DNA from: Liolophura sinensis
Lineage: Eukaryota; Mollusca; Polyplacophora; Chitonida; Chitonidae
DNA length: 64,000 nucleotides
Direction of reading: 5' to 3'
Assembly (NCBI RefSeq): GCF_032854445.1
Contig: NC_088295.1
Coordinates: forward strand, 81,760,644 to 81,824,643
Part shown: piece by piece, positions 12,377 through 25,253 of the stretch
Layout: each line of letters opens with the position of its first letter
Numbering within the stretch: position 1 is the stretch's first letter
Made by a program: the position numbers and the translations under genes
The notes under the pieces: generated by a model
The model's database searches: none
What the model saw: the letters and a program-made list of their open reading frames with translations, nothing else
Told to the model about the DNA's origin: nothing

Positions 12377-14466
12377 GTTTTACCTCCTCGTCTTTGTGCA
12401 AGAAAGAACCAGACGCACCTATCTGTGTGAGAAAAGCTTTTATTCCAGATTTAAGGTGTACTCCGCGAAGTATCGATGACCAATCAATGACGATCACGTG
12501 AGTTGAAATACAAGGCCGCGGAGGTATTTTTCTGACGTCAGGCCTCGAAATATGCAGGTTGGGCAGACATTTTGTGACATGAATTCGTCCAGGAGGCCAC
12601 TCCATCGACATGACAACGCCCAGTTACCAAAGCACTGTTTTAAAGAAATGTATATGAGATTTTGGTGATCGTACCATGCCTAACTGGCTTAAAACAAGCA
12701 GACAATAGACAGAAATACTATTTGTATGGGAAACGGAAAGGCCATTTCTCAAATTAATTACCTGATTTATCTGAGGTGTAATAAAGTATTATAAAATGTG
12801 ACACATTTCAGAAAATATAAGGAAGGGAGAATTCTCTTGATGTTCCACTGCTACTAATTTAAGGCGAACCCTTACTCCACAACGGACAAATTCAAACGTC
12901 ATGCATTGATCAAATGACATGTGAGTTTTCGAGTACTTTCCATAACATACGCCCTCCAGGAGAGTTTAAGAGATTGTGTAAATGATCACCAACCATCAAA
13001 GTACATAGTTGTCAGCTAAGGCAGGCTAGAGTGCACATTTTACAAATTATACCATATGACGTTAAAGCACTCTATGTCGAAAATAAGTACTAAAGGATGG
13101 TACGAAATCTTTGGTCTTACTCTGTACTGAGTCAAATATTTCGCAATGGCGATGACAAATCAGATAATTCGCCGAGGTGAAACAGTTTTGATTAAAGACT
13201 TACTGAGTGAAATACTTTTCATCAAACCTCCGACAGGCACTGCTTCATAGGCATCATAGTAGTAACAAAATATTAATGTAAATTAATGACAAAACCAGCT
13301 TATCAGCTATAGTCCTTACTTGAAACAAAACCAATCAAACCGTTTACTTTTGAAGTTGCAGATTTTACAGTTTTGATATGCTTCGTGTCTCTTAACGCAC
13401 CGCCCAAAATATATTTAGAACATAGAAGGCAAGAGATTCAAATGGACTGAAGATTCAGTAGCATCCTATTTTAAAGTAAGGTGCTGATAACAAACGTAAA
13501 TCCATCTACTAATTTAACTGTATTTTCTTCCTTTTATTTGTGACATTTTAAGCATTCCACTTACGGTCGGTCTAATGCAGAGCATCTAAATTGAGCTTTT
13601 CTCATTTCCTTTTCAAAACAGTTCTAAGAGTAAAACTAGAAGACGACGAAATCTCAGCAAGATCCACCAAGCTCGTTGTGAGGTCTTGTTTACTTCAATA
13701 TCCAAGGCGCCCAGAGCAAAAGTGATTAGTGTCTGTCAGAAATCTTATGTTTAAACGTACTGAAAGCAATTGGTTAAGAAATGGTTAGATTTGACATGCC
13801 CAGTGTCAGAAACAAGAGACGCAGATTTATGAATAACATTACATGAGACAATTATTTTCTATTTTAAAGAAACAAACGCTTTGTACATTCTGTGCCAAGA
13901 GTCGTCTGAGAGACAGTATCTGCACCCTTTTCATCCACCCATGGAGAAGTGAAAAAGGTTTTTAAAAAAATCACCGCAGAATATAGGCTATTAGGTAACT
14001 GAAAACATATCGGATGTTAATGTGGCTTCGTACAAGAAAGACACTTTCATGTAGTATTAGAGGCTTACATGTAGTATTAGAGCACAGTAGGTTTTTTTTG
14101 TATTTTTACTTTCGGTTTAACTTTGCTTCAACATAATTTGAACGAAAGACCACAGACCTGACGCACAACCCTGTCACAGCATTCTGACATCAGGTGGACA
14201 GATACACTTACGTACAAAGTACACGTATAACCGCGTACAACGTGATGTTTATGTAGCGGAGAACAGCTTGAGATTTAAAGGTTGTCTCCCTTAGTACTCA
14301 AGTCAAAATCAAATACCATTATTTGGATATCCCAAACCCGTGGACCTGATGATAGCTGAAAACAACTAAAGTCCAATTCAAAAATTGGCGAGAGATAACA
14401 AGGAAAAGTGTCTGGTTTTTATGGAGGGGATAAATTAGGAGAACCTTTAACGAGTTTGACATTGCG
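10890..14466. repeat. Right copy of the Ly6 exon-1/promoter segmental duplication
   Basis: Colinear with 340-4795. It contains exon 1 of gene 2, the conserved promoter block and about 2 kb of upstream sequence. It lacks the SINE found in the left copy. No other gene is recognised between 12490 and 14570. Confidence 0.75.
12432..12486 (-). promoter_or_regulatory. Putative core promoter of Ly6-like gene 2
   Basis: The plus-strand CCAAT at 12480-12484 (ATTGG on the coding strand), the shared ATCGATACTTCGCGGAGTA block and GGAATAAAAGC (about 12436-12446) repeat the arrangement upstream of gene 1. The role is inferred from conservation and distance to the ATG (about 60-105 bp). Confidence 0.4.
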
Positions 14467-14574
14467 GCGTGTATAGATGTACAATATTTTGTGTATGACA
14501 GACTGTGAATACAGTTTGGTTGTGCCCAAAGCCTACGTCTATGTATATGTCTGTCATACACCAGCAATCCACAC

Positions 14575-15550
14575 TGCTTGTCTCACGTCAGCCAAGATAA
14601 TGTAGCCAATCAGTTATCCACATTGCCTGTCTCATGTCAGCCAGCGTACAATAACCAATTAGTTATCCACACTGCCTGTCTCATGTCAGTCAAGCCACTG
14701 TAACCGATCAGTTATCCACACTGCCTGTTTCATGTCAGCCAGCCTACTGTAGCCAATCAGTTATCCACATTGTCTGTCTCATGTCAGCCAGCCTACTGTA
14801 AGCATTCAGTTATCCACATTGCCCGTCTCATGTCAGCCAGTCTACTGTAACCAGTCAGTCATCCACATTGCCTGTCTCATGTCAGCCAGGCTACTGTAAC
14901 CAATCAGTTATCCACACTGCCTGTCTCATGTCAGCCAGCCTACTGTAACCAATCAGTTATCTCCACTTTCCCTTTTCATGTCAGCCAGGCTACTGTAACC
15001 AATCAGTTATCCACACTACCTGTCTCATGTCAGCCAGGCTACTGTAACCAATCCGTTATCCACACTGCTTGTCTCATGTTAGCCAAGCTACTGTAACCAG
15101 TCAGTTGTCCACATTGCCTGTCTCATGTCAGCCAGGCTAGTGTAACCAATCAGTTATCCACATTGCCTGTCTCATGTCAGCCAGGTTACTGTAACCAATC
15201 AGTTATCTCCACTTTCCCTTTTTTATGTCAGCCAGGCTAGTGTAGCCAATCAGTTATCCACACTGCCTGTCTCATGTCAGCCAGGCTACTGTAACCAATT
15301 AGTTATCTCCACTTTCCCTCTTTTATGTCAGCCGGGCTACTTTAACCAATCAGTTATCCACACTGCCTGTCTCATGTCAGCCAGGCTACTGTAACCAATC
15401 AGTTATCTCCACTTTCCCTTTTTCATGTCAGCCAGGCTACTGTAACCAATTAGTTATCCACACCGCCTGTCTCATGTCAATCAGGCTACTGTAACCAATT
15501 AGTTATCCACACTGCCTGTCTCATGTCAGCCAGGCTACTGTAACCAGTCG
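14575..15550. repeat. Minisatellite, 49-bp unit carrying a CCAAT box in each copy
   Basis: About 20 copies of a 49-bp unit built from GTTATCCACACTGCCTGTC, TCATGTCAGCCAGGCTACTG and TAACCAATCA. A variant with TCTCCACTTTCCCTTTT recurs at intervals of several units. Most copies keep AACCAATCAG or a one-base variant. The array lies about 2.2 kb upstream of the gene 2 ATG. Confidence 0.92.
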
Positions 15551-17790
15551 GTTATTGAACTGCCTTCCGGCCAAACTAAATAGTAAAAAAACTTTAAATA
15601 ACAGATAACATATAAATACACCTCTTGGAGATACAAATTTGGCAAGAATATTTCAAATGCAGACAGCCGAGACGCGAGTGTCAGAGAATTTACACAGCAT
15701 TATTGCCCGAGGGTTGTGGTGGTGGGTGTCACATGCAAAGAGCAGCTGGTTTAACCGCTAACCCTATTTTTGGATTTAATTTAAAATATATCATTTGTGT
15801 TTATGACATCTCCAGGGCTCATATGTGATTTCCACGGGCAGTTCAACTAAATGGGCACAGCCCGATAATTGTATTCAGATCACCAAGAAGTTGTGCTTTC
15901 TGATAACTTACAAGCTTCTTGATGCAGGTAAAGTTGTTAGACAGGGAATATACTAAAGTTTATCTCAATAAAGTAGTACTTGATACAGATACCAACCTTG
16001 GAACGTGCATCAAATTTTATGCTTACACTGCCAATTCATCAAGTTAAAAACTATTTTTTAACATGAAGGATAAGCCATATTTATTTCCACATGCGCTAAA
16101 TTGTACAAAGTAGATATTTGGTACACTGAATAATGTACACAATCTTGGAGTTTTCAAAGGGCCTGGTAGGGTAAGGCTGTGAACCGGTTCAGCGCAGGAA
16201 ACTATGCACCTCAAAACTGGTTATAGCTGTGAGTGACAACTGCTGTCACACTGGTAAGGCTACTTCCTTTTTCAGTTTTGTTTTACTCTTCTTCTCCTGC
16301 TGTATGGTAAGCGACTTGTAAAACTCCAACCATGCACTGAAGCGATGTATAGGTCATAAAATGGAAAAAATGGTAGCCTGTTGTATTAAACACTGAAATA
16401 TTGTTTTAGCAATAGACATTTTGTAGTGTAGGTAAAATCACTGCACCACAATTAAGTAAATGTTTAACAAATAGAACGTTCTGCCGTATTCTTCCGGTAC
16501 GCATGACATGTTAATGTCAATGATAGATCGAGAGTCACATGTAGTCTCAAACAGGATCCACGTATGATTTCGACATAGTTGCCAAAGTTTAGTAAGACCA
16601 TAGCATACCCATTCTTTCATGATATACACTTATTTTGTGCAAGGCCGTCTATATCTATACCCACACAAAAGGGTCTCTTCTCCGAGGTGCAACCTGTTCT
16701 CCACAGTGACTGTACTATTAAATATGGCCGATAGGTTATGGTGAAAATGCGGATTTTAAACATTGCCAAAATATGACAAAATTGATCCCATTATGAAGGT
16801 TATGCTTTACCTATGAAGACAAACGTTAACCAAAACGAAAGTTTGACAGCACCTAGAAATACGCTCATGAAGGTTTCAGTAAAGATATTTTTGTGGTTAA
16901 CGTTGATCTTCATTCGGTACATTAAAAATACGGTGCCTCATTTGAACGAAAAATTGGCGTTTTTGATCAAGAGTGCAGTTTTGTAGGTTATTACTAAGCA
17001 ACTATTTCTTTTATGATCATACAACTTTGTGGGTGCTTCCACCAAGTTTTACACTTTTGATTTGGAAATTTACAGAATTGTGCTGGGATTTTCAAATTGA
17101 CACTTTCTTATCGTACCGCCCTGGGACCAATTCTTTGCCTTACCGTACCAGATCCGTAGTCAAACAACATACAGATAAGCCCAAAGACCCATTTGTAATT
17201 ATACTTTCTAACATGATAGCTGATATTTGTTTGATTGTTGCTAAGTGCGAACTGCCCTTCTGTATGTTCAGGTGTCAAAAGCTCTCATGACTGTAACTGA
17301 CGGGTAATTTTACACTGTTCCATTTCATCTAAGACTGGCTTGTTATGTATACAATACTAATATAAAGACTGCACCATAGCAATTAAGTAATGGTTTGCAT
17401 TCAGAAATATAAAGTCGAGTTTATACAATGATGATTTTAATCTTGGATTTTAGGTTATAAGTGATCACTTTTATTGGACGTGAGTCATAATTTTGAGCTG
17501 ATAGGATAATTAACTTGTAAAAATGGTACTTACGTTAAATATTACTGTATATGTGTGTATGATATAAACCACAGGTTGTGTTCACATTATTGATATAACA
17601 ACATTTACTCTATTCATATTCGATTCTTTATACTGTGCACAAACAAACAACCGGTTTAGCCTATATCATAATAAACCTTAATTGACATATAATACAAACA
17701 GGAGCAAGCATTTGATTACACTAATAGTGGGTGGCATTCTGTATCAATAGTTGCTGAATCTCTGAAGTTCATCTGACTAGTTTTTGATTC
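15551..17790. other. Non-coding stretch
   Basis: A/T-rich and without a supportable gene. A short inverted repeat (ACAAACGTTAACCAAAA near 16820 against TTGTGGTTAACGTTGATC near 16890) suggests a decayed TIR element. The 105-codon plus-strand frame at 16973 has no recognisable domain. Confidence 0.4.
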
Positions 17791-17794
17791 AGAA

Positions 17795-19110
17795 TGAATG
17801 GTTGAATATATCGTGGTGATATCGTGGCAACTCTCTTGTTTATAGTGAATTGTTGATTATATCGGAGTCATATCGTCGCGACTCTCTGGTTACGACGAAT
17901 GGTTAGAATGAAATAATTATATCGCAGGCGTATCGTGTCGACTCTCTGGCTGGGATGAATGGTTGATTATATCGCAGGCGTATGCTGGTGACTCTCTTGT
18001 TAGAATGAATGGTTGAATGTATCGCAGCCATATCGTGAGGACTCTCTGGTTAGAATGAATGGTTGATTATATCGCAGGCGTATGCTGGTGACTCCCTGGT
18101 TAGAATGAATGGTTGATTATATCGCAGGCGTATGCTGGTGACTCCCTGGTTAGAATGAATGGTTGATTATATCGCAGGCGTATCATGGCGACTCTCTGGT
18201 TAGAATGAATGGTTGATTATATCGCTGGCATATCATGGCCACTCTCTGGTTAGAATGAGTAGTTGATTATATCCCAGGAGTATCATGGCGATTCTCTGGT
18301 TAGAATGAATGGTTGATTATATCCCAGGCATATCGTGGCGACTTACTGGTGAGAATGAATTGTTGATTGTATCCCAGGCATATCATGGCGACTCTCTGGT
18401 TAGAATGAATGGTTGATTATATCGCAGGCATATCATGGCGACTCTTTGGTTAGAATGAAATGTTGATTATATCCCAGGCGTATCATGGCGACTCTCTGGT
18501 TAGAATGAATGGTTGATTATATCCCAGGCATATCATGGCGACTCTCTGGTTAGAATGAATGGTTGAATGTATCGCAGCAATATCGTGAGGACTATTTGGG
18601 TGGAATGAATGCTTGATTATACCGCAGCCATATCGTGGCGAATCTCTGATTAGAATGAATTGTTGACTGTATCCCAGGCGTATCATGACGACTCTCTGGT
18701 TAGAATGAATAGTTGATTATATCCCAGGCGTATCATGGCGACTCTCTGGTTAGAATGAATGGTTGGTTATATCGGAGGCATATCATGACGACTCTCTGGT
18801 TAGAATGAATTGTTGATTATATCCCAGGCGTATGCTGGTGACTCTCTGGTTAGAATGAATTGTTGATTGTATCCCAGGCATATCGTGGCGACTCTCTGGT
18901 TAGAATGAATGGTTGAATGTATCGCAGCAATATCGTGAGGACTATTTGGGTGGAATGAATGCTTGATTATACCGCAGCCATATCGTGGCGAATCTCTGAT
19001 TAGAAAGAATGGTTGATTGTATCCCAGGCGTATCATGGCGACTCTCTGGTTAGAATGAATAGTTGATTATATCCCAGCCATATCGTGGCGACTTTCTGGT
19101 TGGATCTAAC
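17795..19110. repeat. Minisatellite, 50-bp unit with higher-order structure
   Basis: About 26 copies of a 50-bp unit containing TCTGGTTAGAATGAATGG then TTGATTATATCCCAGGC and TATCATGGCGA. A distinctive variant pair (GACTATTTGGGTGGAATG then ATTATACCGCAGCC) occurs at 18591 and again at 18941, exactly 350 bp (7 units) apart, so a seven-unit block was duplicated. Open minus-strand frames inside it are repeat artefacts. Confidence 0.93.
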
Positions 19111-20034
19111 ATGTTTAAGGTCAAAGACCTGATATTTTCCGCTTTGGTTTTAAGTCAAGCTGTTTATTAGGTACACCTGACAAAGGTCGGTTACACATTT
19201 ATTCGCATTTTCTGTTGTGTTATGAACACTAAGCAGATTAAACTAATGATGGTCTAAATTTGGTGGACAACGCTGCAGACAAATAGAGGGGCTGCATGAC
19301 CTGTTTCTGACAGCCGTATTGAAATACTATGGCTATACCAGCCCCTGTAAACAGGACTCCAAAATGGCTGACTGGTTATTGTTATTGCTGATGTCACGTG
19401 CAACCACTCTGTAAGACCCTCCTGTGCCCTTCACTGTATCGCCCAGCCAATTCAGTGACACGTCACTGACGTCTTCCCTCCCTTTGTGTTGGGTCCTGTA
19501 GTTTGCTCACAGACCTGCGTGCAAATTGAATCTTACTGTACAGTGTACAACAGGATCTGTAGTGCATCGAAATAGTTTTTAAATCGTAAGAAATTATCTA
19601 AACTGACATATTCAACGTGACAAATGAGAACTTCATTATGAATGACCAAAGCCTCTGATTTTCCCGATGAATGTCGCTCTTGAAAACATGCATGTCCACT
19701 GCAGCCACTAACATTCATTTAAACATATTTAATCATCACACATATGTACAGCTTACGTCCGTCTACAGTAAGCAATTAATACTCCATTTTAACACGGACA
19801 TGTAACATAGACTGCCAGTGCTAGATCAGCTGTAAATTAGCGAGGTGTATTAGGTACCTCCACCAATAAACTTTCCACCGTGGTATGACGTAAAACACTG
19901 CATGACGATTCCGGCTTACTTTCAATTGCTATTTGAAACACCGAGTGGAGAACAGCCAAGTCTTCATTAGACTAGCGGGGGCTACTAGGGGAGATAACTT
20001 GTAATGGCTAACCGTCTCATGATAACGCTGCACT
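19111..20034. other. Non-coding stretch
   Basis: No gene or repeat recognised on either strand. Confidence 0.4.
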
Positions 20035-20037
20035 TGC

Positions 20038-20427
20038 GTCATACTCCTTACAGCGCATGCGTCGCTCTCTACCTTTCGCTTTATATCACTGCCACCTATA
20101 GATAAGTTTGACCTTTGGAGCCTGTGGGACGCAAGTAGATTTGTTTAGGCTTAGCCTAATCACTTGTCTCCTCCCGAGGAACTATTTAATCATCATTCAT
20201 CCATTAAACTGTTTAGTTAGAATTATGTTGTACATACTCTAGATAAAGAGAATTCATATGTGTAAAGTATTATTAGAGACGGATTGTTTTTGTTTTCTGA
20301 CATCACTTCCAGCCACATCACCGTGACCCCAGTGACCTAGGCGTTGTTCCAGATTTATGAACAAAATTTTCTTGTGGTGGCAGTGAAGCGAAAGGTAGGG
20401 ACGGACGCGTGCGCTGTAAGGAGTATG
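20038..20427. mobile_element. MITE-like TIR element, copy 2
   Basis: About 390 bp with terminal inverted repeats of roughly 55 bp. The left end runs CATACTCCTTACAGCGC then CTACCTTTCGCTTTAT and the right end GTGAAGCGAAAGGTAGG then GCGCTGTAAGGAGTATG. The outer 16 bp are perfect complements. It has no coding potential. It is homologous to 720-1110. A target-site duplication is not obvious. Confidence 0.75.
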
Positions 20428-22110
20428 CGCTCACGTTTCCTCGTCATTGGCACCCTGCAGGACTCATACCCGAGTCTAATAATCAGCAGATAGCGTCGAA
20501 TGGCAAGGACAGCATTTCAGATATCTATTTAGGAACCGGTATGTGATACTCAAGCTATTATTTGATGTACCCACTCGGAAGAACAGAATAATCTCATCCC
20601 GTGACTGTGCTGATGTCTTCCAAGGAGCATATATGGAGCGTATATACATTACTGACTGATCGACCGATGACCTACTTATTTTAGAAGCCATTAACGGACA
20701 GTCTACTGAAATATGTACTAAAGAAGACTGACGTTTATCCTAATCTCTTTCATTAAAACTTAAATGCGAGTTTAATAATGTTAAATCCAACATTTTGACA
20801 ACATCCAGCAAGAGGTGGGGAGGAAATACATTTTCTAATGTCAGGTACTAACACTTTCTAAAGTTTAGCAATTTTACAAAACGCTTAGAAAATTTTGTAA
20901 TCTAACACTGTGTAAAAACAGCAGTTTTAGGAATTGTTTTCGACATTATCGGAATTTTGTAATCTAACATGTTACAACTTGTAAATAAACTATAAGCCAC
21001 TCACATATAACAACACGTGTTGCATAATTTTGACACATGAAAAATGTCGACAAATTAATACTCAGTGTTTTAAGAAAGAATTCTTTAGTAACATACTTTA
21101 TACATCACAGGGGATAATTTTAATGCGTCATCATTAAATTGACGTTGTAGTCAGTCAACCTATAACCATAATGTAGGCGGTAATACCATCTCACTGAGAG
21201 AGCAAACCTACCAAAAACCACATGTCTGCAAGGCGTCTCGATATAAATGTGTCTTCACAATTAAAAAAAAAAGTAAAACTGTAAATGCACTGAAGGTACA
21301 CCTATAAAGGACATTGACCTCCCATAGAAATGCAGAGGGGTGGGGGGGGGGGTGTTTGGGGGGCGGGGAGAGCAAGTTCATTGTCCTGATACGAAATATC
21401 CCTATATTTGCTCTGGGTCACTGACTTTACAACAACAGCTAGCGTGTCGTTCTAAAGCAACGCAGACTGCGTCACCTGGAGTCAGCCCATGTGCGAGTCG
21501 AGTTAAACATCATTGAAATTCTCCGTACTTTCTGGTTCCTGTTATAGTATTAGAGAGTGTATCTGGTCAGCTGGTGTCATTATGTGTTGACGCGATAAGT
21601 GTTCTCCCTGGTGATGTCTTCGAGCATAAAATTTCGTGGAATGAAATAGTTTAACACGTATGGTGACCTCAATTCAGACTGTCCTGTTATAATGAAATTC
21701 CATCGTTATATTATCCAGCTTATTTTGAAATCGACCCAAAACACCCAGGGAAACCCCTCGGAAAGACAAGCATAATTTCCTACCGTGGGTTAAACCTACA
21801 GAACATGACGATCCGTGGTCTTCACACGACCGCAGGATTTGACACCGTTTGCTATAATTCAAGTACACCTGAGAGCTCATCTGAAATGCTGTGACATTTA
21901 CGAGTTCATATCACTGTTTCCCTTTAAAGGTTAACAGTTTCAAGTATTAGTCATGTATATATCAAGTTTACAACATGCATACTGTCAGGTGTAGCAAAAA
22001 AGATTAAACAGATTCAAGTCAATCACACAGTAATATTTCCCAAACTTTCTTGCACGTTGGGTAGTTTGTCAGTGACTTGCGAAGGTTTGATGGTTTATGG
22101 GATAAGTTTA
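20428..22110. other. Non-coding stretch
   Basis: No gene recognised. It contains a G-rich run at about 21339-21370 and an A/T-rich segment between 20700 and 21100. Confidence 0.45.
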
Positions 22111-22114
22111 TTAG

Positions 22115-22182
22115 ATAAGTGAAACATTCTCGAGTACGGCGTTAACATCATTCAGTTAAATAAATAGATAGATAGATAGATA
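22115..22182 (+). mobile_element. 3' end of a family-A SINE
   Basis: AAGTGAAACATTCTCGAG followed by TACGGCGTTAA and an AAATAAATAGATAGATAG tail matches the tail of the SINE at 4260. The 5' part is lost. Confidence 0.6.
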
Positions 22183-23270
22183 AAATTTCCTAAATCTCCA
22201 AAATTTTCTGACGTTGAACAATACTGCTTTCCTGTAGGGGCCTACACCTGTATAGGCCTAGTGACATACGGGAAACGATTTTAGGGACAAGTATACATTT
22301 TAAAAAATGTCCTCAAAAATACCTGATGTGTATTGTATTCTGGCAATATAATAGGCAATAAATGCATTAATATATCTGAAGCTTCACCGAGCACAAAACT
22401 AAATCTCTCCTAAGATATTTTTCTGAACAACACTGCTCAGACTCTAGTTGATCCGCTGCTCGATTTGATTAGAATTTACCGGTGATTCAGTTGTGCTTAA
22501 ATATTCTGATTCTCCTCCCAAAAGATGATTAATTACACTGATATTTCATCAATCCACGTCTGTCACGTATTGGTCTGTACCACTCAGGATGTATTAAACC
22601 TCAAATACTTTGTGTCCAAAGGACACAATGCATACCTATGGCCTAGCTAACATAAAATGAACTGTCTTGACATTTGAATGGATGAAGATAGTCATATCTC
22701 GCGATTCCTATGCCGTGAAAAAACAGTCGGAAATTTTTTCATGTCTCTGAGCAATTAGGTGACGTTGCGGGACTGAAGGAGGTCAAGTATGTTTTAATGC
22801 TTGCTTTGTAATCTACCAATGTACCACACAACAGGAGCGGCGACACGTGATAAAAAATGGGTGTTGAGGGATATGATACCGTGGAACTGTATTAGTTTTT
22901 ACCGAAACAGCTTGTTCTCTCCGAGGATATATATAAGCACGCATGTTGCAATCATGTTGGTTTAGTGATGTGAGTTTCGGCTTGAGTTAAAGAAGTGAGA
23001 GGGAAGCACTTGTTGTGAAAGTTGATAAACGTAGCACAAAGCGTATTAAAACTGATATTGAGATAAGATATTGTATTAGTTGTCTCTGTATTTGTTGTTT
23101 GAAGATTTCTTGTTTGGTATCAGTAATCTACTTGAAATTTATAGTTTTTATTGATGGTTTGAGTAGCTATAAAGTTTTAAAAATATGGAATGTTGGAAAG
23201 TGGTTAATGATGTCAGTTAATAGAATTCCAGACAAGATAGTCATTGTGAAAATTTGTGAAGACATTATCA
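22183..23270. other. Non-coding stretch before the gypsy fragment
   Basis: No gene recognised. A TATATATAAGCACG motif at about 22928 could be a promoter belonging to the degenerate element that follows, but no LTR pair was found. Confidence 0.35.
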
Positions 23271-23274
23271 ATCA

Positions 23275-24036
23275 TGGTGGCTTCAGAATTCTAACGGTAC
23301 TAAAGATTGACGCTAGCTGTCACGGACTTGGAGCTATTTCATCATCCAGTAGCATGGAAACAGAAACGTTGTCATCGTGTATGCTAGTGGAGAACATGCA
23401 AGTGAAAAAGTCGTGCAAGGCTGTACTGCAGCATGAAGCTGGAGTTACTTCACCTCAAGTGGGTGATAAAGATAAACGAGAAGAAAAACTTCCGGGACAT
23501 GCTTTTGGGAGCCACAAAACAAAACTGGAATCCAGCTGGGCCACTGCATGCGCTTGGACAATTCGACTTTACCATCAAGTACAAGTCAGACAGACGTAAC
23601 AGATGCTGTAGCAGGATTCAAAATGTTAATGGACTCCTGTTTCAACAAGGATTACAGATGTGAAAACAGACAGCTGTCCCTACCTTTCAGTCTGCGACAA
23701 ACGGTCTTAACAGAACTTCGTGAGGTCTGGGCCGCATCAGGAACGTGCACATCCCTTAGCCTAGCTAGAGTCTAGGCGTAAATGGCCTGAAACGACAGGG
23801 AATTTTCAGGAATACTGGAAAACCTGTCAGACATGTGCTTTATCCTAGTCTGGGCGAAGATGAGCCCATCTGTAGGCTCTCTGTGCTCGGGCGCCTTTAG
23901 AGTTACCGGTACTGACCGAGTGTTGGAGAAGCCTTGTTTAATAGAGAATGTATTGGTCCTCATGGCTGTGTTCACCAAATACACTCAAACTGTGGCAACT
24001 CCGGATGTATCTGACCACTCCACTCATGTATTTTGA
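23275..24036 (+). pseudogene. Ty3/gypsy-type pol fragment (RNase H to integrase)
   Basis: Shifting plus-strand frames give pol blocks in the canonical order. LKIDASCHGLGAI is the RNase H start. MKLELLHLKW then FRDMLLGA, then GQFDFTIKYKSDRRN and CSRIQ, form the RNase H end. YWKTCQTC belongs to the integrase zinc finger. ENVLVLMAVFTKYTQTVATP belongs to the integrase core. Frameshifts at about 23430, 23550 and 23770 and lost segments make it non-functional. The upstream RT and protease and the downstream LTR were not found. The largest single frame (194 codons from 23015) covers only the first block. Confidence 0.8.
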
Positions 24037-24204
24037 AAGTAAAGTAAAGTAACTGGGGAACTCTCAATACACTAACCAACAAAACGATGACAGTGTCAGA
24101 GGTACATTGGCGCTGTAGTATGCCCACACTGGGCCGACATAACTGACAACGTTGTGAATACATCGGTCTCTTTTACACATGCTCACTGTGACCCAGCTGT
24201 TACA

Positions 24205-24650
24205 GTGACAGGTTGAGGAGAGTTCCTCAACCTATTGAGTAACAGACGAGTCAAGTAATCAGGCTTACTAGCTGACTGTCGGAGGAAACTCTCCTTAGTC
24301 TGTTTAGAAACTGGCGGGGTTATATAACCAGGTTTACTCTTACACGTAGCGGATTGAGGGGGGGAGGGGATAACAGGTGGGTCAAGTAACCATGTTTACT
24401 TTTGGACGTAGATGATTATGGGAGGAAACTCTCTTCAGCCTGTCCAGTAGCAGATGGGGTCAAGTAACCAGGCTCGCCCAGTACGTAAGTGATTGTGGGA
24501 GGACACTCAGTATCATTCTAATACCGGTAATTCATTTGCCAGGGGGGTCAAGTACCAAGTTCACTGAGTATCATGTTCATTACGGTAATTCAGTGCCAGT
24601 GGGAATAGGTACCAAGTTTACTCAATATTATGCTAATACCGGTAATTCAA
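24205..24650. repeat. Degenerate tandem repeat, unit roughly 80-100 bp
   Basis: Recurring blocks: GGGTCAAGTAACCAGG, TTTACTC/TTTACTT, GGAGGAAACTCTC, and later ATACCGGTAATTCA. Copies are strongly diverged and become shorter toward 24650. Confidence 0.6.
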
Positions 24651-25185
24651 TGAAAATGGAAACTTCAGTATTACATACCAGATAAATTTTGCACCCGATG
24701 CATAATACTAAGGTGCTTATTTGCAAGTGTAAGCACTATATCGATATATGTGCTGTTTGGAACGCCAATTGGTGACTTAGAGTGAAAAGGCCTGTCACAC
24801 GTACATAAATATCAAACGGTTCAATCCATAATACCTAGAAAAGTTTCATCTTGTAAAAAAAGTTACCAAGTGGTGTTTCCGTGTAGAAACAGTTTTGAAA
24901 AGCGGAAAGAGGAGAAAGAGAAAGTTAAGAAGATAAGAAAAAGACATAGATATGATTTCAATTTTTTAATAAACAACTATAAGTGTTTCATATATCAAAC
25001 TATGTTTTCGACTATTGTATGATTGCACAAAAGTGTTTCAAAGTTACAGTATTTAAAAAGGCTTCAAAATTCAAGAATGATATACATGAAAGAAAATGTA
25101 TGCATAGATGTACAGATAGAATTCGAATAAAATAACATAACTGCTGATCAAAATTTCACGCTACTTCAACGTCATTTTTGTTTCT
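24646..25185. repeat. Direct duplicate A1 (about 540 bp)
   Basis: Nearly identical, in the same orientation, to 27294-27835 (from GAAAATGGAAACTTCAGTA through AACTGCTGATCAAAATTTC). It ends about 70 bp short of the stop codon of Ly6-like gene 3, so it probably covers part of its 3' UTR or terminator. Confidence 0.85.
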
Positions 25186-25253
25186 GTTAAAGCAACGGGC
25201 TTGAGCAAATTTTGATTGCTTACAGTCAGTCCATAATAATTTATAGTGCAGGT

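Noticed and set aside
23015-23599. A 194-codon plus-strand frame as a new gene
   Set aside because: Its last third contains RNase H words of a Ty3/gypsy pol that continue in other frames, and the rest is low-complexity hydrophobic read-through. Annotated as a retroelement relic.
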